Shown here: piece by piece, positions 4,721 to 10,622 of the stretch
Layout of the letters: the number at the start of each line of letters is the position of its first letter
Numbering within the stretch: the stretch's first letter is position 1
NCBI GenBank assembly: GCA_002427535.1
Contig: DIRK01000061.1
Location: forward strand, 10,625 to 21,246
DNA: 10,622 bases
Origin: Mageeibacillus sp. UBA5438
GTDB lineage: Bacteria; Bacillota; Clostridia; Saccharofermentanales; DTU023
Direction of reading: 5' to 3'
Position numbers and translations under genes: made by a program
Notes under the pieces: model-generated
Databases searched by the model: none
What the model was told of the DNA's origin: nothing
The model's input: the letters and a program-made list of their open reading frames with translations, nothing else

Positions 4721-6991
4721 ATGCAAAAACGAATTTTTGAAACCGAACTGCAAGGCGCGCCCCTGTCCTTAGAGACCGGTGAGCTCGCTCAGTTCGCCAA
4801 CGGCGCCGTGCTCGTCCGTTACGGCGACACCGTCGTCCTGACGACCGTCACCGCCTCATCGCAGCCGCGCGAAGGAATCGACTTTTTCCCGCTATCCGTG
4901 GACTATGAAGAAAAAATGTACAGCGTCGGCAAAATCCCCGGCGGATTTTTGAAACGTGAAGGCCGCCCGACCGAGAACGCTGTTTTGACCGCGCGCTCCA
5001 TCGACCGCCCGATCCGCCCGCTGTTCCCCGACGACCTTCGAAACGACGTCGTCGTGAACAACCTGATCCTGTCTGTCGATCACGATCATTCACCGCAGGT
5101 CGCCGCCCTGATCGGCACCTCGGCCGCGATCCACATCTCCGACATCCCCTGGGGGGGACCGGTCGCCGGTGTGCAGATTGCCTTAATTGAAGACGAAGTC
5201 ATCATCAACCCCACCCTCGAGCAGACGGAACAATCCGATCTTGACCTGTTCCTTGCGGGCACCAAAGATAAGATCTGCATGATCGAGGCCGGGGCTAACG
5301 AAGTCAAAGACGAGAAAATGCTCGAGGCCATCGAAAAGGGCCAAAAAGTCATCAGCGAAGTCTGTCACATGATCGACGGCATGCGCGATGAGATCGGTAA
5401 GGAGAAATTCTCCTACGAATCGAAAAAAGCGCCCAAAGCACTCTTTGACGAAGTGTTGGCGCGCTACCGCGACGGCATGCGCGAAGCCGTGCTGTCAGCC
5501 GACAAATCTGTCCGCGACCAGGCTGTCGGAGCCCTTTCTGCCGACATTAAGAACTTCATCGCAACAGAGCACGAAGCCGACGCGGGCTTCACCTCAGAAG
5601 TCATTGACGAACTTGAAATGTATGTCGTCAGAGAATACCTTTTGAATGAACAGCGCCGCGTCGACGGTCGCGGACTCGATGAAATCCGCGCCCTGACAGC
5701 GAAAGTCGACCTGCTCCCGCGCGTACACGGCTCCGCCTTGTTCTCACGCGGCCAGACCCAGGTTCTGACGATCTGCACACTGGGCACCGTGGACGACGCG
5801 CAGCGCCTTGACGGTGTCGACACCAAGGAGAGCAAGCGCTACATGCACCAATACAACTTCCCCGCTTACAGTGTCGGGGAGGCCCGTCCCAACCGCTCCC
5901 CCGGACGCCGGGAAATCGGACACGGAGCATTGGCCGAGCGCGCACTCTTGCCGGTACTGCCGAGCTTAGAAGAATTCCCGTACTCCATGCGCCTTGTCTC
6001 TGAGGTGACCATGTCAAACGGCTCCACCTCACAGGCCTCCGTCTGCTCAAGCTCACTAGCGCTTATGGCCGCCGGTGTCCCGATCAGCAAACCGGTCGCC
6101 GGTATCTCCTCAGGACTCATGATCGACCCTGAAGATACCGATCGCTACATTGTCTTCATGGACATTCAGGGCATCGAAGACTTCTTCGGTGACATGGACT
6201 TCAAAGTCGCCGGCACCGTGGACGGCATCACCGCCATCCAGGTTGACATCAAGGTGGACGGTCTGACGCTCGACATCATCCGCGACGCTTTCCAGATGAC
6301 AAAAAAAGGCCGCCTGCAGATCTTGGAAGAGGCCATGAACCCCGTGATCGCAGAAGCGAGAGCTGAACTCTCACCCTTCGCGCCGAAAATCGATCAGGTG
6401 GACATCCCTTCAGACAAGATCCGTGACGTCATCGGCTCAGGCGGCAAAGTTATTCGCCGCATCGTGGAGCTCTCGGGCGCACAGATCGATGTGGAAGAAG
6501 AAGGTCAGGTCGGCCATGTGTACGTCTCTTCAACAGACGCCGAGGCCCGCAAGAAAGCCATTGATATTATCCGCGCCATCGTCTTTGACCCCGAACCGGG
6601 AACCATCTTTGACGCCGTGGTGACCAGGCTCATGAACTTCGGTGCCTTTGTTGAAATCGCGCCCGGAAAAGAAGGCCTTGTCCATATCTCCAAGATGGCC
6701 TGGGAGCGCGTGAATCAAGTAGAGGACGTGGTCGCTGTCGGTGACCATGTGAAAGTCATTGTGTCTGAGATCGACGATCAGGGGCGCTTGAACCTCTCCA
6801 TGCGCGACCTCATGGAAAAGCCTGAAGGCTATGTTGAGCGCGAAGATGACCGCTCCGGCGGGCGCGGAGGCGGCAGACGCCCTGACTCCCGCGGCGGACG
6901 TGACTTCAAGCGCAATGACCGCGGACCGCGCCGTGACAGCAACCGAGGCGGGGAGAAGCGCGGCGAGCCGAGAAAAGAGCGTCATTTCTAA
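4721..6991 (+). CDS. pnp: Polynucleotide phosphorylase (PNPase)
   Basis: PNPase degrades RNA 3' to 5' by phosphorolysis as a trimer and can also add nucleotides; it is a core mRNA-decay enzyme of the cytoplasm. Domains in order are a first RNase PH fold (about 10-140, with GGFLKREGRPTE at 74-85), a helical domain (240-310), and the catalytic second RNase PH fold (315-540). The catalytic fold holds VCSSSLALMAAGVPI (441-455) and the metal/catalytic residues D487, D493 and K495, equivalent by pattern to E. coli D486, D492 and K494. A KH domain follows with GSGG (572-575), then an S1 domain (about 626-695). The 756 residues exceed the usual 700-710 because of a tail (711-756) with 14 Arg and 11 Gly. 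The start is fixed by GGAGG at 4706-4710. The gene follows rpsO through a heavily structured leader. Confidence 0.97.
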   Translation: MQKRIFETELQGAPLSLETGELAQFANGAVLVRYGDTVVLTTVTASSQPREGIDFFPLSVDYEEKMYSVGKIPGGFLKREGRPTENAVLTARSIDRPIRPLFPDDLRNDVVVNNLILSVDHDHSPQVAALIGTSAAIHISDIPWGGPVAGVQIALIEDEVIINPTLEQTEQSDLDLFLAGTKDKICMIEAGANEVKDEKMLEAIEKGQKVISEVCHMIDGMRDEIGKEKFSYESKKAPKALFDEVLARYRDGMREAVLSADKSVRDQAVGALSADIKNFIATEHEADAGFTSEVIDELEMYVVREYLLNEQRRVDGRGLDEIRALTAKVDLLPRVHGSALFSRGQTQVLTICTLGTVDDAQRLDGVDTKESKRYMHQYNFPAYSVGEARPNRSPGRREIGHGALAERALLPVLPSLEEFPYSMRLVSEVTMSNGSTSQASVCSSSLALMAAGVPISKPVAGISSGLMIDPEDTDRYIVFMDIQGIEDFFGDMDFKVAGTVDGITAIQVDIKVDGLTLDIIRDAFQMTKKGRLQILEEAMNPVIAEARAELSPFAPKIDQVDIPSDKIRDVIGSGGKVIRRIVELSGAQIDVEEEGQVGHVYVSSTDAEARKKAIDIIRAIVFDPEPGTIFDAVVTRLMNFGAFVEIAPGKEGLVHISKMAWERVNQVEDVVAVGDHVKVIVSEIDDQGRLNLSMRDLMEKPEGYVEREDDRSGGRGGGRRPDSRGGRDFKRNDRGPRRDSNRGGEKRGEPRKERHF

Positions 6992-7001
6992 GTTGCTTTG
7001 A

Positions 7002-7031
7002 TTGACACGGCTTTCATCTCTTTGCTATGAT
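7002..7031 (+). promoter_or_regulatory. Promoter of the tRNA-Trp/tRNA-Pro unit
   Basis: A perfect -35 TTGACA (7002-7007) and -10 TATGAT (7026-7031) lie 18 bases apart, with TGC just before the -10 making it an extended -10. It is among the strongest-looking promoters in the window, as expected for stable RNA. It starts 11 bases after the pnp stop codon, and transcription should begin near 7038. Confidence 0.85.
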
Positions 7032-7042
7032 GGACGCCGTCC

Positions 7043-7062
7043 GGTGGCGTGAGAACGCCACC
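7043..7062 (+). other. Stable hairpin in the tRNA precursor leader
   Basis: GGTGGCGT (7043-7050) pairs with ACGCCACC (7055-7062) around a GAGA (GNRA) tetraloop. It begins about five bases after the predicted transcription start and ends five bases before tRNA-Trp. It may cap the precursor 5' end or assist RNase P trimming. It could also terminate pnp read-through, although no U tract follows. Confidence 0.6.
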
Positions 7063-7067
7063 TAAAC

Positions 7068-7142
7068 AGGGGAGTGGCTCAACGGTAGAGCAACGGTCTC
7101 CAAAACCGTGGGTTGCGGGTTCGAATCCTGTCTCCCCTGCCA
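7068..7142 (+). tRNA. tRNA-Trp (anticodon CCA)
   Basis: A complete cloverleaf can be drawn. The acceptor stem is AGGGGAG/CTCCCCT (7068-7074, 7132-7138). The D stem is GCTC/GAGC. The anticodon stem ACGGT/ACCGT (7093-7097, 7105-7109) carries the loop CTCCAAA with anticodon CCA at 7100-7102. The T arm is GCGGG-TTCGAAT-CCTGT. The discriminator base is G7139, as expected for tryptophan, and the 3' CCA (7140-7142) is encoded in the DNA. It is first in a two-tRNA transcript with a strong promoter. Confidence 0.96.
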
Positions 7143-7145
7143 GAA

Positions 7146-7169
7146 GAGCCCCGGCAAAAACCGGGGCTC
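7146..7169 (+). other. GC-rich hairpin between the two tRNAs
   Basis: GAGCCCCGG (7146-7154) pairs perfectly with CCGGGGCTC (7161-7169) around a CAAAAA loop. The next bases are CCAAAAG, so there is no U tract on either strand. It fills most of the 42-base spacer between tRNA-Trp and tRNA-Pro. It is most likely a processing spacer or partial terminator. Confidence 0.6.
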
Positions 7170-7184
7170 CCAAAAGTAAATGAT

Positions 7185-7261
7185 CGGGGTGTAGCTCAGG
7201 TGGCTAGAGTGCTTGCTTGGGGTGCAAGAGGTCGCAAGTTCAAGTCTTGTCACTCCGACCA
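7185..7261 (+). tRNA. tRNA-Pro (anticodon GGG)
   Basis: The acceptor stem is CGGGGTG/CACTCCG (7185-7191, 7251-7257, one G-U pair). The D stem is GCTC/GAGT. The anticodon stem CTTGC/GCAAG (7212-7216, 7224-7228) holds the loop TTGGGGT, giving anticodon GGG at 7219-7221 followed by G37, the usual target of TrmD methylation. The T arm is GCAAG-TTCAAGT-CTTGT. The discriminator is A7258 and CCA (7259-7261) is encoded. It reads CCC and CCU proline codons. Confidence 0.94.
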
Positions 7262-7266
7262 TGATT

Positions 7267-7306
7267 GAAAACCTCCTTCGCATGAAAGCGGCGGAGGTTT
7301 TCGTTT
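7267..7306 (+). terminator. Terminator of the tRNA unit
   Basis: GAAAACCTCC (7267-7276) pairs with GGAGGTTTTC (7293-7302), ten pairs. An inner CGC/GCG (7279-7281, 7288-7290) sits beyond a small internal loop. The T residues at 7298-7306 (TTTTCGTTT) form the U-rich side. It begins five bases after the CCA of tRNA-Pro. Its distal part overlaps the -10 box of the rnhA promoter. Confidence 0.75.
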
Positions 7307-7311
7307 ATAAT
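7282..7311 (+). promoter_or_regulatory. Probable rnhA promoter overlapping the tRNA terminator
   Basis: A perfect -10 TATAAT lies at 7306-7311. The best -35 is ATGAAA (7282-7287), four of six matches at 18 bases, located in the loop of the terminator hairpin. Initiation six or seven bases downstream falls at 7318, the first base of the rnhA ATG, which would make a leaderless transcript. Confidence 0.55.
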
Positions 7312-7317
7312 GAATGC

Positions 7318-7785
7318 ATGACCACCCAACAATACGAAGCTACTCAATTAACCGAGGTGACCATCTACACAGACGGCGCCTGCTCCGGCAATCCCGGGCC
7401 CGGCGGCTGGGCCGCGATCATTCGCGCCTTGGGCGTCGAGAAGGAGATATCCGGCTTTCTACCGGATACCACCAACAACCGCATGGAGCTCACCGCGGCG
7501 TTAAAAGCACTTCAGAGCTTAACCAGGCCCTGCCGGGTCAAACTCTACAGTGACAGCGCCTACCTGGTGTCCGCCTTCAACGAGCGATGGATCGAAAACT
7601 GGCAAAAGCGCGGATGGAAAAATGCCGCCAAAATGCCCGTCGCCAACCGCGACCTCTGGGAGGCACTCTGGGCCGAACACCTGCGCCACACCATTACATG
7701 GCACAAGGTGAAAGGCCACTCGGACAATGAATACAACAACCGCTGTGATAAAATGGCGGTCGAAGAAATACTAAAAAATACATAG
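7318..7785 (+). CDS. rnhA: Ribonuclease HI
   Basis: RNase HI cuts the RNA strand of RNA:DNA hybrids, removing primers and R-loops. The product from ATG7318 is 155 residues, the length of the E. coli enzyme, and matches it along its whole length. YTDGACSGNPGPGGWAAI (17-34) gives D19, TTNNRMELTAAL (51-62) gives E57, and YSDSAYLV (77-84) gives D79. WIENWQKRGWK (91-101) is the basic handle region. KVKGHSDNEYNNRCDKMA (130-147) gives H134 and D144. These equal E. coli D10, E48, D70, H124 and D134. Earlier in-frame codons run into tRNA-Pro and are rejected. No Shine-Dalgarno sits at normal distance (GGAGG at 7293-7297 is 20 bases away), so the start may be leaderless. The C-terminal lobe is intact, so the enzyme should be active. 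Confidence 0.95.
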   Translation: MTTQQYEATQLTEVTIYTDGACSGNPGPGGWAAIIRALGVEKEISGFLPDTTNNRMELTAALKALQSLTRPCRVKLYSDSAYLVSAFNERWIENWQKRGWKNAAKMPVANRDLWEALWAEHLRHTITWHKVKGHSDNEYNNRCDKMAVEEILKNT

Positions 7786-7805
7786 ACGGTTGGATGTAGG
7801 GGACA

Positions 7806-8453
7806 ATGGACAACGAGCAAGGACGAAGAGGAACGAAACGCGAAGCGCCACAGCATAGAAAACCCAAGATGCGTGTAGGTGAACAAAAAGCGCCGCGTTG
7901 CGTAAAAGAACCCCTCCTCATGGAGGAGGTGCTCCATGTCGACCCGAAATTCATCGGGCGAATTTTCACCGTAGAAGTCCAAAAGGTCCTCCTGCCTGAC
8001 GGCCGCGCGACCACGCGCGAAGTCGTCCGCCATCCGGGCGGCGCCTGTGTGGTGGCCTTAGACGATGACCGCAACATCTATCTCGTGCACCAGTACCGTG
8101 TTGGCACGAGCGGCCCCTTGCGCGAAATACCGGCGGGCAAACTCGAACCGCCCGAAGACGCATTGACATGCGCCCGACGCGAATTGGCGGAAGAAACAGG
8201 ATTTACCGCCGATCGCTGGGAACTTTTAACACGCTTTCACCCCTCACCGGGATACACCGACGAAGTCATCCACATCTATTTGGCCCGCGGTCTGACAAAA
8301 GGGCGAGCAAGGCCTGATGAGGGCGAATTCATCGCCTGCGAAACCATCTCCTTAAGACAGGCGATCGATGAGATTTTAGACGGCACACTGACCGACGGCA
8401 AAACATGCCTGGGCGTGATGCTCGCCGCGGCGCGCATTGCCCAACAACCCTAG
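7806..8453 (+). CDS. Nudix hydrolase, ADP-ribose pyrophosphatase type
   Basis: Nudix enzymes cleave nucleoside diphosphates linked to another group; this one resembles the ADP-ribose pyrophosphatase (NudF) subgroup, which yields AMP and ribose 5-phosphate. The Nudix box GX5EX7REUXEEXGU is perfect at 111-133 (GKLEPPE, then RELAEETGF). Upstream REVVRHPGGACVVAL (71-85) and QYRVGTSGPLREIPAGKLE (96-114), and downstream FHPSPGYTDEVIHIYLA (144-160), match NudF-type proteins. The 215-residue product has about 38 extra basic, low-complexity residues at its N terminus compared with the usual start near MEEVLHV (ATG7920). Start choice is uncertain: ATG7806 has AGGGGA two bases before it (too close), and ATG7920 has no Shine-Dalgarno upstream. 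It follows rnhA by 20 bases and precedes ftsK by 10, so all three are probably co-transcribed. Confidence 0.9.
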   Translation: MDNEQGRRGTKREAPQHRKPKMRVGEQKAPRCVKEPLLMEEVLHVDPKFIGRIFTVEVQKVLLPDGRATTREVVRHPGGACVVALDDDRNIYLVHQYRVGTSGPLREIPAGKLEPPEDALTCARRELAEETGFTADRWELLTRFHPSPGYTDEVIHIYLARGLTKGRARPDEGEFIACETISLRQAIDEILDGTLTDGKTCLGVMLAAARIAQQP

Positions 8454-8463
8454 AGAACCGAGC

Positions 8464-10622
8464 ATGTTAGCGATCGACGAGCGGCCGGGCGGAAAACTAT
8501 CGAAGCGTCAAAGACGTGACATTTTAGGCATCCTATTTCTTGCCGCCGCCCTTCTTTTAGCTTTTTCCCTGTACGCGCCCGCCACCTGGACCGGTTGGCT
8601 CGGGCGGACGCTGTCGACCGTCACGGCGGGATTATTTGGAACGATCGCGCTCGTACTGCCCCTGATCTTGCTTTTATTTTCACTCATGTTTTTCTTGCAA
8701 AAAGAAATGGCCGTCACGACACGGCAAGCCGGAGCGCTGTTCTTGCTCTTTCTTGTGGCCGCGGCGTTCATCTCTTTATTTTCACTGCCCCTGGAAAGCC
8801 TCTTGGATGGGCTCACTCCGGCCCCCGAAGGCAAGGCGGCAGGCTTTCACCTCATCTCGGAACTCTGGCGCTACGGCCGCTTCCCTGAAGCGATCCGCGA
8901 GGGCAACCACCTTTCGGGAGGCCTGCTCGGGGGACTTGTCGCCCACTCATTAGAGCGTGTCGCAGGACTCACAGGAGCCCTCATCTTGCTCTTTGCCTTT
9001 CTGGTCACCGTGCTGGTTGTCGCCTTTGGTCTGTCGCCCTCCAAGATGGGGCGATGGGCTGCCACGGTGTCTGAAAAGCTCCCTGAAGCATCGGAGATGA
9101 CTGAAGATGAACCCTCAGCGGATGCCTTAGAGAAAGAGGCGGACAGAGGTTTATTTTCAAGACTGTTCCAGCGCAGAAAAAAGGACATAACGGTGGAAGA
9201 AAACTTAGAGGAAGAAAAAATTCCCCCAACGCGCGGTCCCAAGGGTTGGGAATCGTTCGTGTCGCAGGACAGTTTTGAGGGAGAAAAGACCGCCGAAGGC
9301 CTGAACTTCCCCAAACCGCCACCCGGATACCGGCGGGGGATGGGCGAGACAAGACCGAAAGAACCCCTGACCGGGGTCCCGTATTTATTTTCACATAAGG
9401 GAGCTCCGAAACCCATTTCGCATCTCCCAGAACTGCCAAGGGTGGATGAACGGGTCATGCGGACGCCGGAAGTGACGTTGGACAAAAAACTGCCTGAACG
9501 AAAAAAAACGGTTCGTCGCTACCGCCCTGAGCAACAGATGAGCATGCTGCACGACTACCGACCGCCCCCGATGGATTTGTTAAAAGAAGACTCGGGGATG
9601 AAAAAGACGGCTCAGGAAATCCGAGAAATACGAGAGCTCGGGCGCAAACTTGAAGAAACACTCGACAGCTTCGGCGTCGAGGCAAAAATCGTGAACTACA
9701 CGACAGGCCCCACCATCACGCGCTTTGAACTGGCGCCGGGGCCCGGCATCAAGGTGAGCCGGATCGTGAACCTCTCCGATGACATCGCCTTAAGTTTGGC
9801 TGCGATGGGCGTCAGGATTGAAGCCCCTATTCCGGGGAAGGCCGCGATCGGCATCGAAATCCCCAATAAGAAGATGCGCTCGGTCCTCCTTAGAAGCCTT
9901 TTAGAATCGGATGAATTCCAAAAGGAAAAAAGCCCGCTTGTCGCCGCCTTAGGCCGCGACGTCGGAGGCGAGGTGATCCTGTGTGACCTTGGCAAAATGC
10001 CCCACCTATTGATCGCGGGCGCGACCGGCTCCGGTAAATCCGTCTGCATCAACTCCATCCTGATGAGCATCTTGTACCGCTCTTCGCCGGAAGACGTCCG
10101 CATGCTCATGATTGACCCCAAGATCGTTGAATTGAACGTGTATAACGGCATCCCGCACCTGTTACAGCCGGTGGTCACGGATCCTGAAAAAGCATACGGC
10201 GTGTTGAACTATGCCGTGTCCGAGATGGAGCGGCGTTACCGACTCTTCGCGGATCAGAAGGTGCGCGATATCGCGTCCTACAATGCGGCAGTCCGAAAAA
10301 ACAAATACGAAGAAGACGATGAACAGCCCGTTCCTTATATCGTCATTGTCATCGATGAGCTAGCCGACCTCATGGCCCTGACCCAACACCAGGTGGAAAG
10401 CGCCATTTCAAGACTCATGGCCAAAGCCCGCGCGGTCGGCATCCACGTCATTATCGCGACCCAGCGTCCGTCCGTGGACGTTATCACGGGCGTCATCAAG
10501 GCCAATATCCCCTCAAGGCTCGCCTTTGCCGTGGCCTCTCAGGTGGACTCCCGAACCATCCTTGATTCAGTGGGCGCTGAAAAACTATTGGGAAGAGGCG
10601 ACATGCTGTATTTCCCGCTGGG
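8464..10622 (+). CDS. ftsK: DNA translocase FtsK/SpoIIIE, 5' part
   Basis: FtsK/SpoIIIE proteins are membrane-anchored hexameric motors that pump DNA through the division septum. The frame is open from ATG8464 to the window end, 719 codons, with the last part of the motor and the gamma domain missing. After a basic cytoplasmic start there are about four membrane helices (near 20-37, 55-78, 88-108 and 168-189). A charged, proline-containing linker follows (about 195-400). The motor alpha domain begins near RPPPMDLLKE, and the beta domain has Walker A GATGSGKS (519-526) and Walker B IVIVIDELADLM with D631/E632. Also visible are MLMIDPKIVELNVYNGIPHLL and HVIIATQRPSVDVITGVIKANIPSR, both family signatures. 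The start has only a weak GAGAACCGAG before it, so translation may rely on the Nudix gene 10 bases upstream. FtsK and SpoIIIE cannot be told apart here. Confidence 0.94.
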   Translation, partial: MLAIDERPGGKLSKRQRRDILGILFLAAALLLAFSLYAPATWTGWLGRTLSTVTAGLFGTIALVLPLILLLFSLMFFLQKEMAVTTRQAGALFLLFLVAAAFISLFSLPLESLLDGLTPAPEGKAAGFHLISELWRYGRFPEAIREGNHLSGGLLGGLVAHSLERVAGLTGALILLFAFLVTVLVVAFGLSPSKMGRWAATVSEKLPEASEMTEDEPSADALEKEADRGLFSRLFQRRKKDITVEENLEEEKIPPTRGPKGWESFVSQDSFEGEKTAEGLNFPKPPPGYRRGMGETRPKEPLTGVPYLFSHKGAPKPISHLPELPRVDERVMRTPEVTLDKKLPERKKTVRRYRPEQQMSMLHDYRPPPMDLLKEDSGMKKTAQEIREIRELGRKLEETLDSFGVEAKIVNYTTGPTITRFELAPGPGIKVSRIVNLSDDIALSLAAMGVRIEAPIPGKAAIGIEIPNKKMRSVLLRSLLESDEFQKEKSPLVAALGRDVGGEVILCDLGKMPHLLIAGATGSGKSVCINSILMSILYRSSPEDVRMLMIDPKIVELNVYNGIPHLLQPVVTDPEKAYGVLNYAVSEMERRYRLFADQKVRDIASYNAAVRKNKYEEDDEQPVPYIVIVIDELADLMALTQHQVESAISRLMAKARAVGIHVIIATQRPSVDVITGVIKANIPSRLAFAVASQVDSRTILDSVGAEKLLGRGDMLYFPL

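Noticed and set aside
5464..6056. Minus-strand open frames of 123-142 codons opposite pnp
   Set aside because: They lie opposite the conserved catalytic domain of PNPase and are arginine/serine-rich artefacts of its C-rich wobble positions.
7062..7283. Minus-strand open frame over the two tRNAs, with phrases such as VTRLELATSCTPSKHSSHLS and RQDSNPQPTVLETVALPLS
   Set aside because: This is the well-known false protein produced by reading the complement of tRNA genes; both tRNAs fold perfectly and explain the sequence.
7213..7317. Upstream extension of rnhA into tRNA-Pro
   Set aside because: It would translate a tRNA and a terminator; RNase HI homology starts just after ATG7318.
8508..10178. 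Several long minus-strand open frames opposite ftsK
   Set aside because: They are antisense shadows of a clear FtsK coding frame with membrane helices and Walker motifs; no family is recognisable in them.
1..10622. Search for CRISPR repeats, insertion sequences, attachment sites or defence-type genes
   Set aside because: No repeated units, terminal inverted repeats or transposase, integrase or nuclease genes of that kind are visible. The tRNA genes have no partial copy nearby that would mark an integration site.

Overview
This window looks like ordinary chromosomal DNA from a Gram-positive bacterium of moderate GC content, most likely Bacillota/Clostridia. The lineage is inferred from the infC-rpmI-rplT operon with an attenuator leader of the type used for L20 autoregulation, from rpsO next to pnp with an FtsK/SpoIIIE gene downstream, from strong Shine-Dalgarno sequences, and from canonical sigma-70/A-type promoters. 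All genes are on the + strand. No mobile element, CRISPR array, phage gene or toxin-antitoxin pair is visible.

Layout: (1) 1-1866 is the 3' part of a P2A-type (Ca2+-transporting) P-type ATPase whose start lies outside the window. (2) 1886-3270 is the translation operon infC (IF3, with a rare ATC start codon), rpmI (L35) and rplT (L20). It has a consensus promoter, an attenuator leader and a terminator at its end. (3) 3287-4096 is a SpoU/TrmH-family RNA methyltransferase. (4) 4131-6991 is rpsO (S15) and pnp (polynucleotide phosphorylase with an Arg/Gly-rich tail), joined by a 243-base spacer that is almost entirely foldable RNA. (5) 7002-7306 is a two-gene tRNA unit, Trp(CCA) then Pro(GGG), with its own promoter and terminator. 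(6) 7318-8453 is RNase HI, apparently leaderless or nearly so, followed by a Nudix ADP-ribose pyrophosphatase-like hydrolase. (7) 8464 to the end is the first 719 codons of an FtsK/SpoIIIE DNA translocase, cut by the window edge.

The common theme is information processing: translation initiation, ribosomal proteins, RNA modification, RNA decay, tRNAs, RNA:DNA hybrid removal and chromosome segregation. The protein families are all well known and I see no new protein system. The interesting material is non-coding: the infC attenuator with mutually exclusive pairings, the structured rpsO leader, the multi-hairpin pnp leader that presents its Shine-Dalgarno in a loop, and a tRNA terminator that overlaps the rnhA promoter. 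The ATPase gene also has a clearly different wobble-base composition from the rest of the window.
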